Below, in pieces: positions 17,305 through 26,588 of a stretch of DNA of 64,000 bases (position 1 is the stretch's first letter; each line of letters begins with the position of its first letter). A program made the position numbers and the translations under genes. Origin of the DNA: Mycolicibacterium hippocampi (GTDB lineage: Bacteria; Actinomycetota; Actinomycetes; Mycobacteriales; Mycobacteriaceae). The stretch spans positions 2,170,001 to 2,234,000 of the forward strand of contig NZ_BLLB01000002.1 in assembly GCF_010723735.1 (NCBI RefSeq), given 5' to 3'. Under the pieces are notes generated by a model. It saw only the letters and a list, made by a program, of their open reading frames with translations, was not told the DNA's origin and did no database searches.

Positions 17305-19089
17305 ATGGTGACCGTTGACGCGTGGGTGACGCTGGCCGTGGTCATAGTCACCGTCGTTGTGCTGATTCTGGACCGATTCAATCCGTCATTGGTGATGGGC
17401 GGTGCGGTCCTGGCGTTGTACGTCTCGGGCGTCATCGATTCCGGGCAGCTGTTGGCGGGCGTGGCGAACGAGTCCCTGGCCATCGTCGCCGCCCTGTACG
17501 TGCTGGCCGGGGCGGCCGATATCACCGGCGCGTTCGACGGGGTGACGTCGAAACTCCTCGGTGGCGCCGACCGCGCCAAACCGCGGGCCGAGTTGCTGCG
17601 TGTGTGCGGCCCGTCGGCGGGGGTGTCGGCGTTCATCGCGAACACCCCGCTGGTGGCGATGCTGGCTCCGCGGGTGGTGCGTTGGTGTCGCCGCACGGGG
17701 CGGTCTCCGTCGCTCTACCTGATGCCGTTGAGTTACGCGGTCATCCTCGGTGGGTCGATCACCATGGTCGGCACGTCGGTCAACCTGTTCGTCAACGATC
17801 TCATCGACTCGGCCGGTCTGGGTCGACTCGGGGTTTTCTCGATCGTCGGGATCGGACTTCCGTTGACCATCGGCGGCGTTCTGCTCATGGTGTTGTTGGG
17901 GCCGCGCCTACTCAAGGACCGCACCACGCCGGGCGAAAACCTGGCCGGGAACGAGCGGGAATTCACCGTCGAGATGACCATCGCCGCCGACAGTGCGCTG
18001 GCCGGTGCGACGGTCGCCGAGGCCGGGCTGCGCAACCTCGAAGGAGTGTTCCTCGTCGAGGTGGAACGTGCCGAGCGGGTCATCGCGGCGGTCGGCCCCG
18101 ACGAACCCCTCGCGGTGGGCGACCGGTTGGTGTTCGTCGGGAACATCGCCCGCGTGCTGGATCTGCAGAACATGACCGGCCTGACCTCGGCCGAGGCCCG
18201 CCACTTCGACGACCTGGCCCGCAATCCGCAGCGCCAGTTCGTCGAAGCTGTCATCGGTGTCAATTCACCGCTGGTCGGCTCGAGCTTGAAGGCCGCGGGG
18301 TTCCGCAGCCGGTACGGCTCGGCGGTGGTCGCGATTCATCGCGCCAGCCAACAGCTGTCCGGCAAGCTCGGTGACGTCCGGTTGCGGGCCGGTGACGTCC
18401 TGCTGGTGTTGGCCGGGCCCGATTTCGCCCAGCAGTATCGCGAGCACCGCGACTTCGCGGTGGTCGCGCCGCTCAACCAGGACAGGCCGATCCGGCGCGA
18501 ACGCACCAGGGTGGTCGAGGTGAGTGTTGCTGCGCTGATCGTGCTGGCGGGGACCGGGTTGTTGGACCTGCTGAAAGCGTCGCTGCTCATCGCCTTCGCG
18601 CTGATCGTCACGCGAGTCGTGACCCTCGACGACGCGCGCCGCTTCATCAACACCAACGTCTTGCTGTTGATGGCGACCAGCTTCGCGCTGGGGCTGGCCG
18701 TGGACGACAGCGGCCTGGCCGCCACGCTGGCCAACCTGGTGGTGAGTGCGGCGGCGCCGCTGGGCAGTTTCGGATTGTTGGCAGCGGTGCTCGCGGCCAC
18801 CATGGTGGTGACCGAGGTGATCTCCAACCTGGCCGCGGCAGCGCTGATGTTCCCGATCGCGATCGCCGTCGCCGAGCAGGCCGACGTGAGCGCCATGCCG
18901 TTCGCGGTGGTGGTGATCTTCGGTGCGAGTCTGTCGTTCCTCACCCCGATCGGCTACCAGACCAACACGATGGTGTGGGCGATGGGCGGCTACCGGTACA
19001 CGGACTTCGCCCGCCTGGGCGTGCCGCTGACGCTGCTGGTTCTCGTGGCAACTCCGGCGTTGGTGCCGATCTTCTTCCCGTTCCAGTGA
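17305..19089 (+). CDS. SLC13-type permease with two RCK-C (TrkA-C) domains
   Basis: A 594-residue transporter of the DASS/CitT class. Membrane helices flank two cytoplasmic TrkA-C domains (about residues 210-290 and 300-385; EFTVEMTIAADSALAG and QRQFVEAVIGVNSPLVG). Signature loops are SAFIANTPLVAML and TPIGYQTNTMVW. Proteins of this build transport sulfate, dicarboxylates or related anions with sodium or protons. The substrate is not determined. It starts at ATG 17305 after GGGGG and is divergent from the cyclase. Confidence 0.85.
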   Translation: MVTVDAWVTLAVVIVTVVVLILDRFNPSLVMGGAVLALYVSGVIDSGQLLAGVANESLAIVAALYVLAGAADITGAFDGVTSKLLGGADRAKPRAELLRVCGPSAGVSAFIANTPLVAMLAPRVVRWCRRTGRSPSLYLMPLSYAVILGGSITMVGTSVNLFVNDLIDSAGLGRLGVFSIVGIGLPLTIGGVLLMVLLGPRLLKDRTTPGENLAGNEREFTVEMTIAADSALAGATVAEAGLRNLEGVFLVEVERAERVIAAVGPDEPLAVGDRLVFVGNIARVLDLQNMTGLTSAEARHFDDLARNPQRQFVEAVIGVNSPLVGSSLKAAGFRSRYGSAVVAIHRASQQLSGKLGDVRLRAGDVLLVLAGPDFAQQYREHRDFAVVAPLNQDRPIRRERTRVVEVSVAALIVLAGTGLLDLLKASLLIAFALIVTRVVTLDDARRFINTNVLLLMATSFALGLAVDDSGLAATLANLVVSAAAPLGSFGLLAAVLAATMVVTEVISNLAAAALMFPIAIAVAEQADVSAMPFAVVVIFGASLSFLTPIGYQTNTMVWAMGGYRYTDFARLGVPLTLLVLVATPALVPIFFPFQ

Positions 19090-19106
19090 GCTGGGTTTTG
19101 GCGCCG

Positions 19107-19517
19107 CTAGCGCAGGCGGCGCTTGATCCGCGACAGCATCGCTGACATGCCGCGCAGCCGCAGCGGGCTGATCAGCGCCGCCAGCCCGAGGTCGGTGTAG
19201 AAGTCGTCCGGTACGGCGAGGATGTCGTCGGCAGCCTGACCGTCCAGGCCCGCGGCCAGGATCGAGGCGAACCCGCGGGTGGTCGGCGCTTCGGCGGGCG
19301 CGCTGAAGAACAGCCGCACCCGGTCACGGTCCCCGGAGTCGACGTGCAGGAACAGCGGTGACTGGCATTCGGGCACCGGCTCCATCGCCGCCTCTTCGAG
19401 GTCGGCGGGCAGGTCGGGCAGTTCGTTGGCGAACTCCAGCAGCATGGCCAGCTTGTCCTGGCCTTCGACCTCCTGGAAGTCGGAGACCACCTCGGCCAAC
19501 GGCGCCGGCAGGCTCAT
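19107..19517 (-). CDS. SufE-like sulfur acceptor protein
   Basis: The 136-residue protein from ATG 19517 has the SufE fold. Its sulfur-accepting Cys51 is in [10 protein letters not shown], and the later [12 protein letters not shown] matches the SufE helix. SufE proteins accept persulfide from a cysteine desulfurase or sulfurtransferase. Here the partner is probably SseA, since the start codon overlaps the sseA stop by 4 bp (ATGA), implying coupled translation. It matches M. tuberculosis Rv3284 next to sseA. The frame extends upstream inside sseA but without a better start. Confidence 0.9.
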   Translation of the reverse strand: MSLPAPLAEVVSDFQEVEGQDKLAMLLEFANELPDLPADLEEAAMEPVPECQSPLFLHVDSGDRDRVRLFFSAPAEAPTTRGFASILAAGLDGQAADDILAVPDDFYTDLGLAALISPLRLRGMSAMLSRIKRRLR

Positions 19518-20401
19518 GGCGCCGAACCAGGCTCTTCCCCGACGGCTACGGGCACCCGCACGGCGTTGCCCCATTCGGTCCACGAACCGTCGTAGTTGCG
19601 CACGTTGGGCAGCCCGAGCAGGTGGGTCAATACGAACCAGGTGTGGCTGGAACGCTCACCGATGCGGCAGTAGACGACCGTCTTATTCTCGGGAGACAGG
19701 AAGCCGTACAGCTCGTCGAGTTCGGCGCGGCTGCGGAACTTGCCGTTGTCCAGCGCGGCCTTGGCCCACGGGATCGACACCGCGGTCGGGATGTGACCGC
19801 CGCGCAGCGCCCCCTCTTCGGGGTAGTCGGGCATGTGGGTGCGTTCGCCGGTGAACTCCTGCGGGGAGCGCACGTCGATCAGCGGCTGCTCACCCAGAAC
19901 GCCGAGGACGTCCTCCTTGAAGGCGCGGATCGGGGCGTCGTTGCGTTCGACGACGGGGTAGCCGGTGCTCTGCTTGCTCGGCACATCCAGCGTGGTGTCG
20001 CGGCCGTCGGAGATCCACAGGTTGCGCCCGCCGTCGAGCAGCCGCACGTCGGGGTGGCCGAACAGCGTGAACACCCACAGCGCGTAGGCGGCCCACCAGT
20101 TGCTCTTATCGCCGTAGATGACGACGGTGTCGTCGCGGGAGATGCCCTTGCGGTCCATCAGCGCGGCGAACTGCTCGCCGGTGATGTAGTCGCGCACCTG
20201 GGCGTCGTTGAGGTCGGTATGCCAATCGATCTTCACCGCGCCGGGGATGTGGCCGGTGTCGTAGAGCAGCACGTCCTCATCGGATTCGACGATCGCCAGG
20301 CCTGGCCGGCCCAGGTTTCCGGACAACCAGTCGGCGGTGACCAGCCGTTCCGGGTGGGCGTAGGACTGCAGGGCGGGGCTGGGATCTGGGGGTAGTGGCA
20401 C
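19514..20401 (-). CDS. sseA: Thiosulfate sulfurtransferase (rhodanese)
   Basis: A tandem-rhodanese sulfurtransferase of about 295 residues. An inactive N-terminal rhodanese domain (about 15-140) is followed by an active C-terminal one with the loop CRIGERS; the persulfide-forming Cys is near residue 245. Conserved segments such as [16 protein letters not shown] match mycobacterial SseA. The GTG at 20401 gives an N-terminus (VPLPPDPSP) like that of the Mtb protein; another GTG at 20434 is possible. It forms an overlapping pair with the SufE-like gene and probably hands sulfane sulfur to it. Confidence 0.92.
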   Translation of the reverse strand: MPLPPDPSPALQSYAHPERLVTADWLSGNLGRPGLAIVESDEDVLLYDTGHIPGAVKIDWHTDLNDAQVRDYITGEQFAALMDRKGISRDDTVVIYGDKSNWWAAYALWVFTLFGHPDVRLLDGGRNLWISDGRDTTLDVPSKQSTGYPVVERNDAPIRAFKEDVLGVLGEQPLIDVRSPQEFTGERTHMPDYPEEGALRGGHIPTAVSIPWAKAALDNGKFRSRAELDELYGFLSPENKTVVYCRIGERSSHTWFVLTHLLGLPNVRNYDGSWTEWGNAVRVPVAVGEEPGSAP

Positions 20402-20572
20402 GGATTCCAGCCTACCGTCGGCCCCGGTTGGCACGGACAGGTCATCCAGACCGTTTCAAATTTGATCTTGTGGGTAAGCGTCCGAAATCCCGGTGGTTGA
20501 GGGACCGGGGCGAGTTAACAACCAAATAACAGGATTGCCTTGCTGTCACTCGTGAACCGTGATTAACGTCTG

Positions 20573-20584
20573 ATTGTCAACAAA
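20573..20584. promoter_or_regulatory. Putative GntR operator, copy 1
   Basis: ATTGTCAACAAA, about 90 bp before the MHS transporter gene. It shares GATTGTCAACAA with two sites near the racemase genes (26539-26550 and 27352-27363). Half-sites TTGT and ACAA around a CA centre are typical of FCD-type GntR operators. Confidence 0.65.
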
Positions 20585-20674
20585 GCTACAAGTTTGCGAG
20601 TGTGCCCGAGAAGTTCGGTGGTACTGCTGCGTCGGTGCAGCCGTGCGACATCGTCCCTGACTTGAGGAGCCCCG

Positions 20675-22057
20675 ATGAGCAGCCCCGACCAGCCCGCCGC
20701 CGCCGCTGAGCCCGCTGATCAACCGCCCGAAGTTCTGAAGAAGGCGATCGCCGCATCGGCCATCGGCAACGCCACCGAATGGTTCGACTACGGCCTCTAC
20801 GCCTACGGCGTCAGCTACATTGCCGCGGCCATCTTCCCCGGAGACACCACAGAAGCCACGCTCTTCGCGCTGATGACGTTCGCGGTGTCGTTCCTGGTGC
20901 GTCCGCTGGGCGGGTTCGTGTGGGGTCCGCTCGGTGACCGTCTCGGACGCAGGCAGATCCTGGCGATCACGATCGTGCTGATGGCCAGCGCCACCTTCTG
21001 CGTCGGCCTGGTGCCCACCTTCGACATGATCGGGTTCTGGGCCCCGGTGCTGATGATCATGTTGCGGATGATCCAGGGGTTCTCCACCGGAGGTGAGTAC
21101 GGCGGCGCCGCCACGTTCATGGCCGAGTACGCGCCGGCGCGCCGCCGCGGCTTCCTCGGCAGCTTCCTGGAATTCGGCACCCTGGCCGGCTTCTCTGCCG
21201 GTGCGCTGATGATGCTGGGCTTCTCCGCGGTGCTGTCCGACGACCAGATGAGCAGCTGGGGCTGGCGGCTGCCGTTCCTGATCGCCGCCCCGCTCGGCTT
21301 GATCGGCATCTACCTGAGGATGAAGCTCGAGGACACCCCGGTGTTCAGGGAGCTGGAAGACCAGGGCAAGGAGGAAGAATCGGTCGGTGCGGAGTTCAAG
21401 GACCTCATCACCCGCTACTGGTCGCCGATCCTGAAGCTGGGCGGCCTGGTCGTCGCGCTCAACGTCGTCAACTACACGCTGCTGAGCTACATGCCGACCT
21501 ACCTGGAGCTGTCCATCGGGCTGTCCACCAACTTCTCCTTGGTGGTGCCGATCATCGGCATGCTGGCGATGATGGTGTTCGTGCCGTTCGCCGGTCATCT
21601 GTCCGACAGGGTCGGCAGGAAACCGCTGTGGTGGGTGTCGCTGATCGGGTTGTTCATCGCCGTGGTGCCGATGTTCATGCTGATGTCCACCGGGGTGGTG
21701 GGCGCGATCATCGGCTTCGCGGTGTTGGGCCTGCTGTATGTGCCTCAGCTGGCGACGATTTCGGCGATGTTCCCGGCGATGTTCCCGACGCAGGTGCGGT
21801 TCGCGGGGTTCGCGATCGCCTACAACGTGTCGACGTCGATCTTCGGCGGTACCGCGCCGGCGGTGAACGAGTGGCTGGTCGGCGAGACCGGCAACAACCT
21901 GTGGCCGGCGTTCTATATGATGGGCGCGGTGGTCGTCGGTGCGATCGCGCTGTCGCGGGTGCCCGAGACCACCCGCTGTCCGATCAACGGCACCGAGATC
22001 CCCGGAACCCCGGGCGCGCCACCGCAACTCGAGCTCGCCGGGGCGGGTAGCCGGTGA
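20675..22057 (+). CDS. MFS transporter, metabolite:H+ symporter (MHS) type
   Basis: A 460-residue MFS permease with 12 predicted helices. The MHS-family motifs are NATEWFDYGLYAYG at the first helix, RPLGGFVWGPLGDRLGRR for the loop 2-3 motif, and IQGFSTGGEYGGAATFMAEYAP. MHS proteins (ProP, KgtP, ShiA type) import osmolytes or organic acids with protons. GAGGAG precedes the ATG. Its last 4 bp overlap the aldehyde dehydrogenase gene. The upstream palindrome shared with the racemase genes suggests that its substrate feeds that pathway (inference). Confidence 0.9.
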   Translation: MSSPDQPAAAAEPADQPPEVLKKAIAASAIGNATEWFDYGLYAYGVSYIAAAIFPGDTTEATLFALMTFAVSFLVRPLGGFVWGPLGDRLGRRQILAITIVLMASATFCVGLVPTFDMIGFWAPVLMIMLRMIQGFSTGGEYGGAATFMAEYAPARRRGFLGSFLEFGTLAGFSAGALMMLGFSAVLSDDQMSSWGWRLPFLIAAPLGLIGIYLRMKLEDTPVFRELEDQGKEEESVGAEFKDLITRYWSPILKLGGLVVALNVVNYTLLSYMPTYLELSIGLSTNFSLVVPIIGMLAMMVFVPFAGHLSDRVGRKPLWWVSLIGLFIAVVPMFMLMSTGVVGAIIGFAVLGLLYVPQLATISAMFPAMFPTQVRFAGFAIAYNVSTSIFGGTAPAVNEWLVGETGNNLWPAFYMMGAVVVGAIALSRVPETTRCPINGTEIPGTPGAPPQLELAGAGSR

Positions 22058-23520
22058 CACACCGCGACGAGGGCCGGGTCGTCGACGCCGTCGACAAGCA
22101 ACTGTTCATCGACGGCAAGTGGGTCGACGCCACCGACGGACGCACGTCCGACGTCGTCGACCCGGCGACGGGGGCGACGCTGTGCGCGGTCGCCGACGCC
22201 GCGCCGCAGGACGGTCGGGCGGCGCTGGACGCCGCGGTGGCCGCCCAGCCGGCGTTCGCCGCGATGGCGCCGCGGGAGCGCGCCGACATCCTGACCCGGG
22301 CGTTCACGCTGCTGCACGAGCGTGTCGACGACCTGGCGTTGTTGATGACGCTGGAGATGGGCAAGCCGCTCACTGAGTCTCGCGGCGAGATCGCCTATGC
22401 CGCAGAGTTCTTCCGGCACTTCGCGGAAGAAGCGGTGCGGATCGACGGTGGCTATCAGACCGCGCCAGCCGGTGGGGCACGGTTCCTGGTGGCGCGTCAG
22501 CCCGTCGGGCCGTGCCTGCTGATCACCCCGTGGAACTTCCCGATGGCGATGGGCACCCGCAAGCTGGGCCCGGCGATCGCCGCGGGGTGCACCAGCGTCA
22601 TCAAGCCGGCGCCGCAGACGCCGTTGTCGATGCTGGCCTTGATGGACATCCTGGCCGAGGCCGGGGTGCCCGCCGGGGCCGTCAACTGCATCAGCACCAC
22701 CGAGGCGGGCGCGGTGCTGGAGCCGATGATCCGGTCGGGGTTGGCCCGCAAGCTGTCGTTCACCGGTTCGACGCAGGTGGGCCGGATCCTGTTGGAGCAG
22801 TGCGCGGAGAAGGTGCTGCGGACCTCGATGGAACTCGGTGGCAACGCGCCGTTCCTGGTTTTCGAGGACGCCGATCTCGACGAGGCCGTCGAGGGCGCGA
22901 TGGCCGCCAAGATGCGCAACATGGGGGAGGCGTGCACGGCGGCCAACCGGATCTACGTGCACTCCTCGGTCATCGACGAGTTCGGCCGTCGATTGGCTGC
23001 CCGGATGGCGGAGTTGCCGGTCGGCCGGGGCACCGAGGACGGGGTGCGGGTCGGACCGCTGATCGACGACGCCGCACTGCGCAAGGTGCAGACGCTGGTC
23101 GCCGACGCCGTGGAGCGGGGCGCTTCTGTGCTGACCGGCGGCACCGCGCCCGGGGGCGCGGGGTTCTTCTATCCGCCGACGGTGCTGACGGGCGTGGCCC
23201 GCGACGCGCAGATGAGCGAGCAGGAGATCTTCGGCCCGGTCGCGCCGCTGTCGGCGTTCGACACCGAGGAGGAGGCGGTGGCAGCAGCCAACGACACCGA
23301 ATTCGGTTTGGTGTCTTACGTTTTCACCAACGACCTGCGCCGGGCGCTGCGGGTCGCCGAGGCGTTGGAGACCGGCATGGTGGGGCTGAACCAGGGCGTG
23401 GTGTCCAACCCGGCGGCGCCGTTCGGCGGGATGAAATCGTCGGGGCTGGGCCGCGAGGGCGGTGCGGTGGGCATCGACGAGTTCCTGGAGACGAAGTACA
23501 TCGGCATCAAGATGAGCTGA
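22054..23520 (+). CDS. NAD(P)-dependent succinate-semialdehyde-type dehydrogenase
   Basis: A 488-residue aldehyde dehydrogenase resembling GabD. ITPWNFP is at about 157-163, the general base Glu260 is in MELGGNAPF, and the nucleophile Cys294 is in GEACTAANR. It oxidises a small (semi)aldehyde acid to the acid; succinate semialdehyde is likely by family but not proven. The GTG start overlaps the transporter stop (GTGA), so the two are translationally coupled. No transaminase gene is adjacent, so a 4-aminobutyrate route is not evident. Confidence 0.88.
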   Translation: MTHRDEGRVVDAVDKQLFIDGKWVDATDGRTSDVVDPATGATLCAVADAAPQDGRAALDAAVAAQPAFAAMAPRERADILTRAFTLLHERVDDLALLMTLEMGKPLTESRGEIAYAAEFFRHFAEEAVRIDGGYQTAPAGGARFLVARQPVGPCLLITPWNFPMAMGTRKLGPAIAAGCTSVIKPAPQTPLSMLALMDILAEAGVPAGAVNCISTTEAGAVLEPMIRSGLARKLSFTGSTQVGRILLEQCAEKVLRTSMELGGNAPFLVFEDADLDEAVEGAMAAKMRNMGEACTAANRIYVHSSVIDEFGRRLAARMAELPVGRGTEDGVRVGPLIDDAALRKVQTLVADAVERGASVLTGGTAPGGAGFFYPPTVLTGVARDAQMSEQEIFGPVAPLSAFDTEEEAVAAANDTEFGLVSYVFTNDLRRALRVAEALETGMVGLNQGVVSNPAAPFGGMKSSGLGREGGAVGIDEFLETKYIGIKMS

Positions 23521-23672
23521 GCGGGCCGGGCGGGAGGTTCGCACCGCTGCGTTTCGAGTGCTATACGCCAGATCGACGTCACGGCTGCGTCTTCCCCAAT
23601 CGGACGTCGATTCACAACCATGGTGTCGATGTCGGCCACAGCGCCGCAAGGGTGTCTGTGGGTCCGAACACC

Positions 23673-24533
23673 ATGGCGCACATGCACGAACCGATCATCG
23701 GCAGTGAAGCACTCGCATCCGGCGCGCTGACTCGCGGTGCGCTGCGCTGGAACTACACCGCGATACTGCCTGATGTCTACATTCATCGGGACGCGCAGAT
23801 CGGCTGGTATATAAGGGCGATGGCAGCCTGGCTGTGGACCGGCCGGCGAGGAGTTCTGGCCGGCAGAACCGCCGCCGCGCTGTACGGGGTGCGGCCGGTG
23901 GACGGAACCGCGCCGATCGAGATCATCGCCCCGCCGCGACGGGCCAGGCCCGGTTTCGTGGTGCGGAATGATCGCATCGAGACTGACGAGGTGGACCCGG
24001 GCCGGCTACCCACCACGACGCCGGCGCGGACGGCGCTCGACCTCGCCCGGCACCTGCCGCGCGACGCGGCCGTCGTCCTCCTCGACAAACTCAGCGCGCA
24101 AACCGACGTCACGGCTGCCGACGTCGCCCCGCTCGAAGCCCGCTACCGGAGCACCCGCGGCATGGGTTCGGCATGGGAAGCGATCAGGCTGATGGACGGC
24201 GGCTCCCGCTCGAAGGAGGAGACCCTGCTGCGGTTGATGCTGATCGACAGCTACCTGCCGCCTCCGAGCACCAGCATCTTCGTCGAGGACGACTTCTGGA
24301 ACACGATCACTGGCGAGGAGACATGGGGTTTCGCCGTCGGCATCGGCTGGCCCTACGCCAAGGTCGGGGTGGAGTGGGCCCCGCACCGTCGTGGCCTCGT
24401 GCAAGACGTCCAGTTCCGAGAACTGCTCCGCGAGAAGGGCTGGGTGCTGATCGAGGTGCTGCCGCAAGACACCCGGAAGTACACCATCAACCGGTGCGAA
24501 GAGGCACTGCGGCGACGCCGGGGCCTGGTCTGA
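23673..24533 (+). CDS. AbiEi-antitoxin-domain-like protein, orphan
   Basis: About 286 residues. The N-terminal part (LASGALTRGALRWNYTAILPDVYI) resembles the winged-helix domain of AbiEi-type antitoxins. The middle contains GRTAAALYGVRPVDG and TTTPARTALDLAR, typical of this very common actinobacterial family. The C-terminal part is DUF559/Vsr-like (VGIGWPYAKVGVEWAPHRR...LREKGWVLIEVLP). No AbiEii toxin is adjacent, so it is unlikely to be a working type IV toxin-antitoxin pair. ATGs at 23673 and 23682 and GTGs at 23652 and 23658 are all possible starts. Confidence 0.7.
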   Translation: MAHMHEPIIGSEALASGALTRGALRWNYTAILPDVYIHRDAQIGWYIRAMAAWLWTGRRGVLAGRTAAALYGVRPVDGTAPIEIIAPPRRARPGFVVRNDRIETDEVDPGRLPTTTPARTALDLARHLPRDAAVVLLDKLSAQTDVTAADVAPLEARYRSTRGMGSAWEAIRLMDGGSRSKEETLLRLMLIDSYLPPPSTSIFVEDDFWNTITGEETWGFAVGIGWPYAKVGVEWAPHRRGLVQDVQFRELLREKGWVLIEVLPQDTRKYTINRCEEALRRRRGLV

Positions 24534-24534
24534 C

Positions 24535-24864
24535 CTATCCGGCGAGCCCGAGGAACACCAGTAGCGCGCGGTCGAGCGCGAAGAGGTCTTGATCGGTCAG
24601 CCGCCCGATCTGCTGAGTGAGGTTGGCGCGGGGCACTGTCGTCACCTTGTCGACCATGAGTCTGCTGTTCTCGGCCAGGCCGTTGACATCAGATGCGTGC
24701 ACCTCGATTCGCAAAAGTGGGGCGTCGACGTCGCTGGTTGTGAATGGCACGACGGTGATCGATGCGGTGGCATCAAAGCGGTCGTCTTGAATGAGCGCTA
24801 CCGGCCGGGGCTTTCCTGAGTAGGCGCCGCGGGCCGCGGCGATGAATATGTCGCCTCGTCGCAC
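24535..24864 (-). CDS. MazF/PemK-like endoribonuclease toxin
   Basis: A 109-residue protein of the PemK/MazF fold. RRGDIFIAAARG...GKPRPVALIQDD holds the strand and active-site Arg loop, VVPFTTSD has the conserved Thr/Ser, and LMVDKVTTVPRANL closes the fold. MazF toxins cleave mRNA or tRNA at short motifs. The GTG start lies 2 bp after the antitoxin stop, giving the usual antitoxin-toxin order. It converges on the AbiEi-like gene, whose stop is 1 bp away. Confidence 0.87.
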   Translation of the reverse strand: MRRGDIFIAAARGAYSGKPRPVALIQDDRFDATASITVVPFTTSDVDAPLLRIEVHASDVNGLAENSRLMVDKVTTVPRANLTQQIGRLTDQDLFALDRALLVFLGLAG

Positions 24865-24866
24865 GG

Positions 24867-25079
24867 CTACCGGGAGTCGTCCCAGTCGTCGGAGATCGCG
24901 TCGACGAACGCCTGGTCCTCGCGCTCTTGCTGATCGGCGGCGAGAAGCGCTGATTGGCGATGAGCTTCGCGGACGAATTCCGGAGCAGTCACGTCGGGCA
25001 CCCAGACCTGAATCGGGCGCAGGCCCTGCTGGCGCAGCCGCTCGCGATGGCGGCGAACACGTTCCCGGGATGGCGGCAC
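24867..25079 (-). CDS. MazE-like antitoxin (DUF3018 type)
   Basis: A 70-residue charged protein with an N-terminal Arg-rich ribbon/helix region (SRERVRRHRERLRQQGLRPIQVWVPD) that probably binds DNA. The acidic C-terminal tail (EDQAFVDAISDDWDDSR) would wrap the toxin. This matches small antitoxins commonly paired with mycobacterial MazF proteins. The start is a GTG at 25079. The pair is bicistronic and presumably autoregulated. Confidence 0.82.
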   Translation of the reverse strand: MPPSRERVRRHRERLRQQGLRPIQVWVPDVTAPEFVREAHRQSALLAADQQEREDQAFVDAISDDWDDSR

Positions 25080-25123
25080 ACCTCGATGTTACATGTAACG
25101 GGCCGTCGGCCTCGGCAAAAGTT

Positions 25124-25789
25124 CTAAGCCCCGACGGCCTCGTCCTGGTCGATGAGGCGGGCCAGCGCGTCGTCCATGTGGCCCACCAGCAGCTCGTCGG
25201 TGCGGTCGCGGTCCCCGGACCGGATCGCCGACGCGAGAATGCGGTGTTCCTCCTCGCGGTAGTCGGACTTGGCGTAGCTCTCGGCCAGTGCGTGGATGCA
25301 CATCCGCGTCTCGGTGATGAACGTCAGATGCATCCGTCCCAGCCGCGGGCTTCCGGACAGCTCCACCAGCCGCTCGTGGAACGCGATGTCGAGCTCGCTG
25401 GCCTCGGCCGAGGTGATGGCGCGTCCCATCTGGTCGACGATCGCCAGCAGCGCGTCACCCGCCCGGGCGTAGTCACCGTCGTCGAGGATCTTGCGGGCCG
25501 CGGCGCGTTCGACGGCCCCGCGGGCCAGGTACATGTCGCTGACCTCCTCGGGCGTCATGTCGCTGACGAAGATGCCGCGGTTGCGGATCGCCACCAGCAG
25601 CCCCTCCTGGGTCAGGCGCTGCATGCCCTCGCGCAGCGGGCCGCGGCTGACCCCGAGCTGGCGGGCCAGTTCCGCCTCACCCAGCTGGGCGCCCGGCTCG
25701 AGCTCGCCGTGGCCGATCGCCGCGCGCAGCTTGTCGGCGATGATGCTCGGCGTCGTCTCCTGCACCAGCGGGCCGATGTAGCTCGTCAT
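25124..25789 (-). CDS. GntR-family (FCD-type) transcriptional regulator
   Basis: 221 residues. The N-terminal winged helix (about 13-76) has LGEAELARQLGVSRGPLREGMQRL as the GntR signature. The C-terminal FCD domain (about 85-210) has the metal/ligand residues Asp and His in ELDIAFHERL, His in CIHALAE, EEEHRIL and LLVGHMDDAL. FCD regulators sense small carboxylates. The start ATG overlaps the stop of the upstream racemase gene (ATGA). It probably recognises the ATTGTCAACAAT palindrome found before its own operon, the divergent operon and the transporter operon. Confidence 0.9.
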   Translation of the reverse strand: MTSYIGPLVQETTPSIIADKLRAAIGHGELEPGAQLGEAELARQLGVSRGPLREGMQRLTQEGLLVAIRNRGIFVSDMTPEEVSDMYLARGAVERAAARKILDDGDYARAGDALLAIVDQMGRAITSAEASELDIAFHERLVELSGSPRLGRMHLTFITETRMCIHALAESYAKSDYREEEHRILASAIRSGDRDRTDELLVGHMDDALARLIDQDEAVGA

Positions 25790-26505
25790 GGCGCACCCCC
25801 GAACAGGGCGCCTAGCCCGGGTAAGGCGGGCACCGGCCCCAGCAGCTCCAGTCCCTTCCACACCGTCACCTGGTTGGCGGTCAGCACCGGCTTGCCGACG
25901 GCGGCTTCCAGCTCCTCGATGATCGCCAGCGTGTGCATCGCGGTGTCGGGCACCAGCACCGCCTCGGCGTCGGGGTGATCGGCGGCAGTGACCATCGCGA
26001 CCACCTGGGACGGTTCCAGCGTGCCGACCTCGGCCGCGGTCACGATGCCGTGGCTGCCCATCGACACCACGTGCACCCCGCCGTCGGACAGGAAGCCGAC
26101 GAAGTGCTGGGCGACGTCGTCGGGGTAGGACGCCGCGATCGCCACCTTGCCGATGCCGAGGTGACGCAGCGCGTCGACGAACGCGAACGACGTCGACGAC
26201 GCCGGCACCCCGGCTGCGGCGGAGACCGCCGAGACCTGTTCGGCGGCGCCTTCCATGCCGAACACGAAGCTGCCCGAGGTGCAGGCCCACATCACCGCGT
26301 CCGGTTTCTGCGGCGCCAGTTGCGCGGCGCCGTCGGCGAGGCGGGTGTTGCTGCCGAGGTCGAGCAGTGCGTCGACGCGGTGGGCGTCCTCGCCGACGGA
26401 GGTGATCACGACGGGCAGGCGCACCGCTCCGGCGATCCGGTTTTCGAGTGCGGGGAAGTCGTCCTCGGCGCTGTGACCGGGGTAGAGCAGACCGACTGTC
26501 GGCAT
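25786..26505 (-). CDS. Asp/Glu racemase-superfamily protein (maleate isomerase / AMDase-like), paralogue 1
   Basis: 239 residues from ATG 26505, which has a perfect GGAGG site; longer frames run back into the operator region. Cys75 in WACTSGSF is the first catalytic cysteine of the maleate isomerase/Asp-Glu racemase fold. The second-cysteine position is Asp187 (VPDTAMH), where the neighbour has SCTNM. Two-cysteine members racemise or isomerise; arylmalonate decarboxylase uses a single cysteine, but the second one. This enzyme keeps only the first, so its reaction is uncertain. It is coupled to the GntR gene. Confidence 0.85.
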   Translation of the reverse strand: MPTVGLLYPGHSAEDDFPALENRIAGAVRLPVVITSVGEDAHRVDALLDLGSNTRLADGAAQLAPQKPDAVMWACTSGSFVFGMEGAAEQVSAVSAAAGVPASSTSFAFVDALRHLGIGKVAIAASYPDDVAQHFVGFLSDGGVHVVSMGSHGIVTAAEVGTLEPSQVVAMVTAADHPDAEAVLVPDTAMHTLAIIEELEAAVGKPVLTANQVTVWKGLELLGPVPALPGLGALFGGAP

Positions 26506-26538
26506 GCGGCCTCCTTTGGCTGATACCGAAATGAGTGG

Positions 26539-26550
26539 ATTGTCAACAAT
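26539..26550. promoter_or_regulatory. Putative GntR operator, copy 2
   Basis: ATTGTCAACAAT is a perfect palindrome in the intergenic space directly upstream (34 bp) of the racemase 1 start at 26505. It would give autoregulation of the racemase-gntR operon. Confidence 0.75.
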
Positions 26551-26588
26551 GTTAACGTCCGCGACATCGCCAGGGAACGCGACCCCGT

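Noticed and set aside
20546..22060. 504-codon frame on the minus strand over the MHS transporter
   Set aside because: His/Arg/Gln-rich, no motif; antisense shadow of the transporter.
21913..23649. 578-codon frame on the minus strand over the aldehyde dehydrogenase
   Set aside because: Arg/His-rich shadow without signals.
23673..24533. AbiE type IV toxin-antitoxin system
   Set aside because: Only the antitoxin-like protein is present; no AbiEii nucleotidyltransferase is adjacent.
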